Below are positions 6,173 to 6,443 of a stretch of DNA of 6,443 bases, piece after piece. This DNA is from Clostridia bacterium (GTDB lineage Bacteria; Bacillota; Clostridia; Oscillospirales; Acutalibacteraceae). The stretch lies in assembly GCA_017454565.1 (NCBI GenBank), contig JAFTCS010000248.1, positions 1 to 6,443 on the forward strand, written 5' to 3'. The notes beneath the pieces were generated by a model. The model was not told where the DNA came from and did not search any database. It saw only the letters and a list, made by a program, of their open reading frames with translations. Numbering within the stretch: position 1 is the first letter of the stretch; the number at the start of each line of letters is the position of its first letter. The translations under genes were made by a program, and so were the position numbers.

Positions 6173-6443
6173 TGTGGATTGACAACCAAAAACAGAAAAA
6201 CCCCTACTACCCGAAAGAAAGCGGGAAAAAGAGCCGAAACAAAGAAAAACCAGATAAACAGCCGACTTTGAGACGTTACAAATGATAACGATCTGAAAAG
6301 CCGGTGATGTCATAAAAGAAGTGATTTATCGAAAGTACGCCCGAAAAAGTAAATGTTTATGAAAGTGCCAATAACCGCTTTATGAATTTCCAGGCTTTTT
6401 GAAAAGCAGATAGTTTTTCGTGCAAGCCGTTTGATGCGTGTCC
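6173..6443. other. A-rich region without a convincing gene
   Basis: Every + strand frame is broken by frequent stops; the longest coding-like stretch is 25 codons (6325-6402) without a start or ribosome binding site. On the minus strand a frame is open from the right edge to a TAA at 6359-6357 (28 codons) and could be the very end of a convergent gene, but this is too short to call. Small dyads occur: CGTTA (6274-6278) with TAACG (6286-6290), and GCTTTT (6394-6399) with AAAAGC (6402-6407). I see no tRNA, direct repeat array or insertion-sequence end here. Confidence 0.6.

Noticed and set aside
6179..6184. TTGACA after the yhgE hairpin as a promoter
   Set aside because: At 17 bases downstream the sequence is CCCTAC and no good -10 occurs at 16-18 bases; no gene follows on the + strand.
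6274..6290. CGTTA-7-TAACG dyad as an operator
   Set aside because: It is only five base pairs, with no promoter or gene next to it, and is expected by chance in AT-rich sequence.
5537..6313. 258-codon open frame on the minus strand
   Set aside because: It lies almost wholly antisense to the conserved C-terminal domain of yhgE, its translation is rich in His, Cys and Gln with no recognisable motif, and no ribosome binding site stands out. It is a shadow of the + strand gene.
6325..6402. 25-codon coding-like stretch on the + strand, possible gene remnant
   Set aside because: It follows a stop, has no start codon with a ribosome site, and cannot be matched to any family by eye, so a pseudogene call is not supported.
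6394..6407. GCTTTT-TG-AAAAGC palindrome followed by TTTTT as a terminator
   Set aside because: The stem is short and AT-rich, the central loop is too tight without losing pairs, and no + strand gene ends before it.

Overview
The window reads as chromosomal DNA of a low-to-mid GC Firmicute, most likely a Clostridia/Oscillospiraceae (Ruminococcus-like) species. The grounds are strong AAGGAGGTGATC-type Shine-Dalgarno sites, a consensus sigma-A promoter, a class I dihydroorotase, the long 'type 2' form of OMP decarboxylase, and a YhgE/Pip-family membrane protein. This is inference from gene content; no 16S or other marker is present. All convincing genes are on the + strand.

Layout. (1) Positions 1-470 hold the 3' part of an acidic, Pro/Glu-rich, probably disordered protein whose start may lie outside the window. 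(2) Positions 516-1784 are pyrC (dihydroorotase) and 1814-2743 are pyrF (orotidine 5'-phosphate decarboxylase, type 2), giving the third and sixth steps of de novo UMP synthesis. (3) Positions 2777-3406 encode an unrecognised 209-residue soluble protein that looks like two diverged copies of one beta-rich unit, each opening with a lipocalin-like GxW. Short gaps (45, 29 and about 33 bp) suggest that these four genes share a transcript. (4) Positions 3441-3490 form an intrinsic terminator that is physically interleaved with a perfect TTGACA-N17-TATAAT promoter (3467-3495). (5) That promoter reads into a two-gene unit: a 137-residue two-helix membrane protein with an unusual TTG start (3555-3968), overlapping by one base (TAATG) a 720-residue YhgE/Pip protein (3968-6130). 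(6) The last 313 bases hold a 14-bp hairpin just after yhgE and then A-rich sequence with no convincing gene.

How the genes fit together. The first block combines pyrimidine biosynthesis with two accessory proteins of unknown role. The second block is an envelope module, in which a large membrane protein with an extracellular coiled-coil-rich domain is translationally coupled to a small membrane partner. The most noteworthy points are the superimposed terminator and promoter at the boundary, the small YhgE partner, and the internally duplicated protein behind pyrF. The window is otherwise ordinary core-genome content: I see no mobile element, CRISPR array or RNA gene.
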